45,237 nt of DNA from Chitinophagaceae bacterium (GTDB lineage: Bacteria > Bacteroidota > Bacteroidia > Chitinophagales > Chitinophagaceae). The stretch is from contig JAFMJX010000002.1 in the NCBI GenBank assembly GCA_017853235.1, positions 1 through 45,237 of the forward strand, given 5' to 3'. Shown here one piece after another: positions 40,314 to 45,237 of the stretch. A program made the position numbers and the translations under genes. How positions within the stretch are numbered: position 1 is the first letter of the stretch; the number at the start of each line of letters is the position of its first letter. Under the pieces are notes generated by a model. The model did not search any database. It saw only the letters and a list, made by a program, of their open reading frames with translations, and had not been told where the DNA came from.

Positions 40314-40784
40314 TTAAAATTGTATTTGAACTATTGTTGATTTTATATTTTCAAACGGTATAAGCAGTTGTTGTTGCACTGCTTTTTTTCCTTTGCCTTC
40401 GGTCCACTCAATTAAAATATCCGCTTCCGCTACAGTGAGTAAAATGCCTTCTTTCACCACTCCATCCAACAAAGTAACTTGTACTTTTCTACCCACATTT
40501 TTGTTGTATTGTCGCTTCAGCAACAAAGGCTCGTCTACACCCGGTGATGAAACTTCTAATGAAAAATCACCCTCAGGAAACCATGCTTCTTCTTCTATCG
40601 CCTTATATAATTTGCGATTAAAAAAAGTACATTTCTCAATTGGCAAACCTTGATCCCCATCCAAAAACACTTTAATATTATTGGTAGGCTTGATTTTAAT
40701 TTGCACAATAAAATAGCTTGACTCCTCTTCTAAAAAAGATTCAATGACTGCTTTTACTTTATCAATTAATAGGTTTGGTTCCAT
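40314..40784 (-). CDS. rimP: Ribosome maturation factor RimP
   Basis: Position directly before nusA-infB; FLEEESSYFIVQIKIKPTNNIKVFLDGDQG, DFSLEVSSPGVDEPLLLKRQYNKNVGRKVQV. Confidence 0.95.
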   Translation of the reverse strand: MEPNLLIDKVKAVIESFLEEESSYFIVQIKIKPTNNIKVFLDGDQGLPIEKCTFFNRKLYKAIEEEAWFPEGDFSLEVSSPGVDEPLLLKRQYNKNVGRKVQVTLLDGVVKEGILLTVAEADILIEWTEGKGKKAVQQQLLIPFENIKSTIVQIQF

Positions 40785-40787
40785 AGT

Positions 40788-40821
40788 AAAAAAAGAAGAA
40801 GGGAACGATTTCGTTCCCTTC
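40788..40821 (-). terminator. Intrinsic-terminator-like hairpin directly upstream of rimP (candidate operon attenuator)
   Basis: Minus strand GAAGGGAACGA-AA-TCGTTCCCTTC followed by TTCTTTTTTT, ACT, then the rimP ATG. Confidence 0.85.
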
Positions 40822-40840
40822 GATAGCTTTTACACTGGTC

Positions 40841-40872
40841 CAAAGGTAATAAATAGGGATGAAATAACCATA
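40841..40872 (-). promoter_or_regulatory. Candidate promoter of the rimP-nusA-infB operon
   Basis: Minus strand TATG-N20-TACCTTTG: exact TAnnTTTG -7, 3/4 match to TTTG -33. Confidence 0.5.
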
Positions 40873-40890
40873 AAATAATAGAATAGCCCT

Positions 40891-40898
40891 TATTTTTG
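40891..40898 (+). promoter_or_regulatory. Candidate -7 element (TATTTTTG) for the DUF4834-type gene
   Basis: Exact TAnnTTTG ending 4 nt before the ATG at 40903. Confidence 0.5.
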
Positions 40899-40902
40899 TA
40901 AT

Positions 40903-41115
40903 ATGAGCAAGTTGATTTTTTACGGTTTAATGATCTATTTCCTTTACAAACTGATCTTCAATATTGTTGTTCCAGTAAGCGATGGCATTAAAAATGTAAG
41001 GCAGAATATGGAACAAAGACAATCCTCTTCTACAACTCCTAATGCTTCATCTACTCCCCCTAAAAAGGAGACCCCAAAAGACGAAGAATACATTGATTTT
41101 GAGGAAGTTAAGTAA
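40903..41115 (+). CDS. Small membrane protein, DUF4834-like
   Basis: 70 aa; N-terminal TM segment MSKLIFYGLMIYFLYKLIFNIVVPV and acidic tail EYIDFEEVK. Confidence 0.75.
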   Translation: MSKLIFYGLMIYFLYKLIFNIVVPVSDGIKNVRQNMEQRQSSSTTPNASSTPPKKETPKDEEYIDFEEVK

Positions 41116-41146
41116 TATTCACGCTTGCATAAACTCCAATAAAAGC

Positions 41147-41770
41147 TTACAAGTAATCAAAAATACATTGATGTATTTTCATACATTCTGTTAAATGTAT
41201 AGTAGACATACCCAAGGAAGCTGCCGCTTCCACATTTGGCTTGTTATCATCAATAAATAAAGTCTCAGAAGCCATAAGTGATTCATTTTCAAGTATTTGA
41301 GCAAAAGATGCAGGATCTGGTTTGCGCATCCCTAATTCATGTGAAAAATATGCTTTCTTAAAAATACTTTGAAAGGGGACATCCGCTACTTCTCTTTCAA
41401 ATTCGGGTATAAAATGGTCAAAATGTATTTGATTGGTATTGGAAAACAAATAAATATTGTATGCTCGGTCATTTTCTAATATCCAATTGATAGCCGCTTT
41501 TCGATAACCCATTAATAGTGAATTCCATGCAGTTGTAATTTGTAATGGGCTTAACACTACTGGAGAAATTTTATTAAAGCCTTCAAAAAATTGTGTCTGA
41601 TTTATGGTGCCCTTTTCTAGTTCAAAAAATAAGGGATCTGATTGATTTAAAGTAAAATAGGTTTCAAAATGAGGAATCCCCAATTCCTCAAAGGATTGGT
41701 ACATTTTTGTAAAATCAATGTCATATAATACATTACCTAAATCAAAAATTATATTTTTAACTTTATTCAT
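41147..41770 (-). CDS. HAD family hydrolase (HAD-IA-like)
   Basis: IIFDLGNVLYDID, LFSNTNQIHFDHF, GMRKPDPASFAQIL, LFIDDNKPNVEAAASLGM. Confidence 0.93.
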   Translation of the reverse strand: MNKVKNIIFDLGNVLYDIDFTKMYQSFEELGIPHFETYFTLNQSDPLFFELEKGTINQTQFFEGFNKISPVVLSPLQITTAWNSLLMGYRKAAINWILENDRAYNIYLFSNTNQIHFDHFIPEFEREVADVPFQSIFKKAYFSHELGMRKPDPASFAQILENESLMASETLFIDDNKPNVEAAASLGMSTIHLTECMKIHQCIFDYL

Positions 41771-41795
41771 AAATCAATGTTGAAATCAAATCCAA

Positions 41796-41942
41796 ATGAG
41801 TAAAAAAGGAAAAAGTCGAAGTCAAAAAATGTATGATAAAGAATTTGGAAATCATATATTATTGTTTAATAAGCTTACCGTTAGCAGGACTAAAGGTAAA
41901 TCTTATTCATCTTATATAGCGTTTAGTCTATTTAATTCATAA
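41796..41942 (+). CDS. Candidate 48-aa small basic protein (below the ORF-track cutoff)
   Basis: ATG..TAA encodes MSKKGKSRSQKMYDKEFGNHILLFNKLTVSRTKGKSYSSYIAFSLFNS in the 193-nt gap between HAD and VOC genes. Confidence 0.3.
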   Translation: MSKKGKSRSQKMYDKEFGNHILLFNKLTVSRTKGKSYSSYIAFSLFNS

Positions 41943-41963
41943 AATAATTTAAAAAAATATTGA

Positions 41964-42362
41964 ATGTCACAGCAATTAGCGCATATAAGTTTAGTAGTAA
42001 GAGACTATGATGAAGCGATACAATATTATACTCAGGTTTTGGGATTTAAATTAATAGAAGACACAAAATTGTCTGATGTTAAAAGATGGGTAATCGTAGA
42101 ACCCAATGGCAGCATGGGTGGATGTCAATTATTATTGGCAAAGGCAGCTACTCCCGAACAAGAAAAACATATTGGGAATCAAACTGGAGGAAGGGTATTT
42201 TTATTTTTATTTACGGATGATTTTGAAAGAGATTATCAAAATTATATTGCTAAAGGCGTCCTATTCACAATAGCTCCTCATACCGAAGAATATGGCACGG
42301 TTGCCGTATTTAAAGATTTATATGGAAATCTTTGGGATTTAATTCAGCCAAATAAAAAGTAA
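41964..42362 (+). CDS. VOC family (glyoxalase/bleomycin resistance-like) protein
   Basis: AHISLVVRDYDEAIQYYTQVLGFKLIEDT ... TVAVFKDLYGNLWDLIQP. Confidence 0.93.
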   Translation: MSQQLAHISLVVRDYDEAIQYYTQVLGFKLIEDTKLSDVKRWVIVEPNGSMGGCQLLLAKAATPEQEKHIGNQTGGRVFLFLFTDDFERDYQNYIAKGVLFTIAPHTEEYGTVAVFKDLYGNLWDLIQPNKK

Positions 42363-42378
42363 AACCCAAAAAATATTT

Positions 42379-42837
42379 TTATAAAGGAAGTGCAGTTGTG
42401 ACTTTTATTTCATCCATCACAAATAAACTATTAATGTGAGCCACCATGGGGAGTACTGCTAATTTTTCTTGATAAAACTGATTATATGTTTCTACGTCCT
42501 TGGTTACTAATTTTAAATAATAGTCAAAGCTACCCGACACTAAACTACAGGATATAATTTCGGGAAATTGAGCAATGGTTTTTTCAAATTCAGAAAAATG
42601 ACTTTTAGTTTGTTTATCTAAAGTCACCTGACAATGCACTACCAATCCAAGTTCTAATTTTTTTCGATCCAATAATGCCACATATTGTTGGATATAACCT
42701 TCGTTTTCTAATCTTTTAACACGATCATGCGTAGGACTTAAGGAAAGATTAACCTGCTTACTGATGTCTTTTAGGGTTACTAAAGCATTTGTTTGTAACA
42801 ATTTTAAGATGGATCGATCAATATTGTCTATGGCCAT
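42379..42837 (-). CDS. Lrp/AsnC family transcriptional regulator
   Basis: IDNIDRSILKLLQTNALVTLKDISKQVNLSLSPTHDRVKRLENEGYIQQYVALLD, followed by a RAM-type domain. Confidence 0.96.
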   Translation of the reverse strand: MAIDNIDRSILKLLQTNALVTLKDISKQVNLSLSPTHDRVKRLENEGYIQQYVALLDRKKLELGLVVHCQVTLDKQTKSHFSEFEKTIAQFPEIISCSLVSGSFDYYLKLVTKDVETYNQFYQEKLAVLPMVAHINSLFVMDEIKVTTALPL

Positions 42838-42847
42838 AACGAAATAA

Positions 42848-42859
42848 TTTCTGTAAAAA
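42848..42859 (+). promoter_or_regulatory. Candidate Lrp-type operator box, lrp-proximal
   Basis: TTTCTGTAAAAA; 11/12 match in opposite orientation to the ald-proximal box; overlaps a -7-like TAACTTTT for the lrp gene. Confidence 0.4.
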
Positions 42860-42966
42860 GTTATTTTTGAACTCTAAACTACCAATTATTTGTTTAAAAT
42901 ATCTTTTTTACCATATTTTTTACTGAATTTTTATATAAATAAAAGAATATTTCCTTTTGAGTGATA

Positions 42967-42978
42967 TTTGTACAGAAA
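42967..42978 (-). promoter_or_regulatory. Candidate Lrp-type operator box, ald-proximal
   Basis: Minus strand TTTCTGTACAAA, 14 nt upstream of the ald ATG at 42993. Confidence 0.4.
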
Positions 42979-42992
42979 TAAAAACAAATATT

Positions 42993-44078
42993 ATGATCAT
43001 TGGAGTTCCTAAAGAAATTAAGATACAAGAGTACCGAGTAGGTCTTACTCCAGAAGGAGTAGATGCTTTAAGCAGACAAGGACATACCATTTATGTAGAA
43101 ACGCAAGCAGGTGCAGGTTCTGGTTTTTCGGACGATGCCTATAAAAATGCTGGTGCAAGTATTTTAGCGACTGCAAAAGAAGTATATGAAATTGCCGAAA
43201 TGATTGTAAAAGTGAAAGAGCCTTTGGCAGTAGAATATCCTTTAATAAAATCAGGTCAAATTTTATTCACCTATTTCCATTTTGCAGCGTCTAAGGAACT
43301 AACCGATGCCATGATGAAATCTCATGCAGTTTGTATTGCATATGAAACTGTTGAATTGCCTGATGGTTCACTGCCATTATTGGTTCCTATGTCGGAAGTG
43401 GCAGGTAGAATGGCTGTGAATGTGGGAGCTTATTATTTAGGTAAGCCATTTGGTGGTAAAGGAAAATTATTAGGTGGTGTTCCAGGGGTGAAGCCAGCCG
43501 AAGTATTAATTATAGGAGGGGGAATTGTAGGAACACAAGCTGCGAAGATGGCTGCTGGTTTAGGTGCCAATGTCACTATCATGGATACCAATTTAACACG
43601 ATTAAGATATTTATCAGATGTGATGCCTGCCAATGTAGTCACTCAATATTCTACCGTTTTAGCAATTCGCGAAAAATTACCACATACCGATTTAGTCATT
43701 GGTGCAGTATTATTACATGGAGCTAAAGCACCTCACTTAATAAAGAAGGAAGATTTAAAAACCATGGAAGCAGGTTCGGTTGTGGTGGATGTTGCAGTTG
43801 ATCAAGGTGGATGTATTGAAACTTGTCGTCCAACTACACATGAAAATCCGGTGTATGTGGAAGAAAATGTATTGCACTATTGTGTAGCAAATATGCCAGG
43901 TGCCGTTCCACAAACATCTACACGTGCATTAACACAAGCTACTTTACCTTATGCAATGTCTATAGCAAACAAAGGTTGGGAAAAAGCATGTGCCGAAAAT
44001 CCAGCTTTAGCAAAAGGGTTAAATATTCGTGCGGGAAAAATTTTGCACAAAGGGGTATCAGAAGCGTTTAATGGATAA
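42993..44078 (+). CDS. ald: Alanine dehydrogenase
   Basis: MIIGVPKEIKIQEYRVGLTPEGVDAL, VLIIGGGIVGTQAAKMAAGLGANVTIMD, VVVDVAVDQGGCIETCRPTTHENPVYVE. The TTG start at 42957 in the track is less plausible. Confidence 0.97.
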   Translation: MIIGVPKEIKIQEYRVGLTPEGVDALSRQGHTIYVETQAGAGSGFSDDAYKNAGASILATAKEVYEIAEMIVKVKEPLAVEYPLIKSGQILFTYFHFAASKELTDAMMKSHAVCIAYETVELPDGSLPLLVPMSEVAGRMAVNVGAYYLGKPFGGKGKLLGGVPGVKPAEVLIIGGGIVGTQAAKMAAGLGANVTIMDTNLTRLRYLSDVMPANVVTQYSTVLAIREKLPHTDLVIGAVLLHGAKAPHLIKKEDLKTMEAGSVVVDVAVDQGGCIETCRPTTHENPVYVEENVLHYCVANMPGAVPQTSTRALTQATLPYAMSIANKGWEKACAENPALAKGLNIRAGKILHKGVSEAFNG

Positions 44079-44102
44079 TTGATTTTTGGTGATAAAAAAA
44101 AC

Positions 44103-44136
44103 AAAAGCCACTTCGAAATATCGGGGTGGCTTTTTT
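44103..44136. terminator. Bidirectional terminator between convergent ald and the GNAT gene
   Basis: AAAAGCCACTTCGA-AATA-TCGGGGTGGCTTTTTT (10-bp stem with two G-U pairs, T-tract). Confidence 0.85.
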
Positions 44137-44626
44137 AATACACTTCTTTTACATATAATTTTTTATTCACTTTAAAACCGCGTTTGGTATAAAAATTTTG
44201 ATTCAGAGTAGAGTTGATATAACAACTTACATGTAATTTAAATACTTTTTTTGCAATAGTAAATTGCTCAATGGCTTGGTATAAAAATTCAGCAGCATGC
44301 AATTTTCTATATTTTGGCAATACAAATAATGTTTGGATTTCTATAAAAGGAAATTTATCTAGAAAAGTTTGTCTGTATTGCAATACAGCACCCCCGGCTA
44401 CTTTTTTTTCTTCATCTTCAAGTATCAAAAAAAAATATTCTTTGTTTTTTATTTTTTGCTTATAAAATTCATCAAATTCCATCATATTCCAAGGCTTTGT
44501 CAATTGCATGCTAATGGCATCCTGAAAATGCATTACATCATTCAACTGAGCTTTTCGAATATTAAAATGAGGAACTCGATTCATATTGCTAAAATGAGAT
44601 TTAGTATTTGGTAATATAAATATCAC
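44135..44626 (-). CDS. GNAT family N-acetyltransferase
   Basis: FNIRKAQLNDVMHFQDAIS ... VAGGAVLQYRQTFLDKFPFIEIQTLFVLPKYRKLHAAEFLYQAIEQF. Confidence 0.85.
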   Translation of the reverse strand: MIFILPNTKSHFSNMNRVPHFNIRKAQLNDVMHFQDAISMQLTKPWNMMEFDEFYKQKIKNKEYFFLILEDEEKKVAGGAVLQYRQTFLDKFPFIEIQTLFVLPKYRKLHAAEFLYQAIEQFTIAKKVFKLHVSCYINSTLNQNFYTKRGFKVNKKLYVKEVY

Positions 44627-44698
44627 TTGTTATTATAATCAAAATGTTAAGCAATCATGAACAAATTGTTAAGTGTTATGATAGAAGAGTTTGGAAAA

Positions 44699-44730
44699 AA
44701 AAGGCTGGCTTCTTCAGAAGCCAGCCTTTT
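44699..44730 (-). terminator. Intrinsic terminator after the surface-protein gene
   Basis: AAAAGGCTGGCTTC-TTCA-GAAGCCAGCCTTTT, perfect 14-bp stem 20 nt past the stop codon; T-tract on the minus strand. Confidence 0.92.
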
Positions 44731-44749
44731 AATATTGTCAAACTATATT

Positions 44750-45237
44750 TTAGTAATTAAATCTAGCCCAACCTTTCCACCAAGTTGCATCTTCACCATT
44801 TAAACCCACAGCACCTCTAAAAGTAACTGGTTTAATGAATGCATTTTGTAATTTTGAATCCGTAAAACTTCCGTTACTTGCATAGTTAAAGTTAGCAGCA
44901 ACGCCTACAGGTAAGTTCGCTGCAGTTGGAGCTGCGGTACCTGCATAAGGTGTTGGATCAAATAATGTATAATTAAACGGCTGAATTAATTTTGCATCAA
45001 CCGCATTGGTTGTAATAGCATTACCATAACTAGGAGTTGAAACCCATGCTAACATACTTGCTGCTGTTGCACCTGTAGGAGCAGAAGAACTTGCTGTATA
45101 AGCAACATTCACTGTGTTTCCTGCAAAAGTATTATTCTTGAAGCGAATAGTACTATCAGCAATATTTAAATCAGTTGGAGATCCTAAACCAGCATCAATT
45201 AACAATGCAGTTGGCCATCCTAAGAAAACTGAATTTT
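44750..45237 (-). CDS. C-terminal part of a large secreted/surface protein (5' end outside window)
   Basis: Frame is open through the window edge (..FLGWPTALLIDAGLG..); Thr/Ala/Asn-rich; ends VTFRGAVGLNGEDATWWKGWARFNY. The track start at 45205 is internal. Confidence 0.7.
   Translation of the reverse strand, partial: NSVFLGWPTALLIDAGLGSPTDLNIADSTIRFKNNTFAGNTVNVAYTASSSAPTGATAASMLAWVSTPSYGNAITTNAVDAKLIQPFNYTLFDPTPYAGTAAPTAANLPVGVAANFNYASNGSFTDSKLQNAFIKPVTFRGAVGLNGEDATWWKGWARFNY

Noticed and set aside
42957-42992. N-terminal extension of alanine dehydrogenase from a TTG start (MSDICTEIKTNI)
   Set aside because: Canonical Ald proteins start MIIGVPKE; the extension overlaps the candidate regulatory box, and the ATG at 42993 is the better start.

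Overview
The window is a compact, AT-rich Bacteroidota chromosome segment. Protein content (GldH, the long PurF-like protein, DUF4834) and promoter style (-7 element TAnnTTTG) suggest a Chitinophagaceae-like organism. It carries about 37 protein genes, nearly all housekeeping: mutL, ligA, recQ, obgE, typA, asd, and the rimP-nusA-infB operon running into surA and a purF-like gene. Other loci include an RND efflux pair, a chromate transporter, Kdo and GDP-mannose precursor genes, and an Lrp-ald locus. I saw no tRNA, rRNA, CRISPR array, prophage, transposon or defence island, and no convincing new multigene system. The most interesting signals are non-coding. (1) An intrinsic-terminator-like hairpin plus T-tract fills the short leader immediately before rimP-nusA-infB, with no same-strand gene upstream that it would serve. 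(2) The asd leader has a promoter whose spacer is a perfect palindrome, then a Lys-rich 14-codon mini-ORF, a candidate antiterminator segment and a terminator. (3) Matched inverted boxes flank the divergent lrp/ald region. (4) A 16-bp tandem repeat precedes obgE. (5) An inverted repeat lies in the tetR promoter spacer. At the protein level, the arginase-fold protein, MutL and the Nudix-type regulator show changed active-site motifs. All calls come from reading the sequence by eye; no searches or folding were run.
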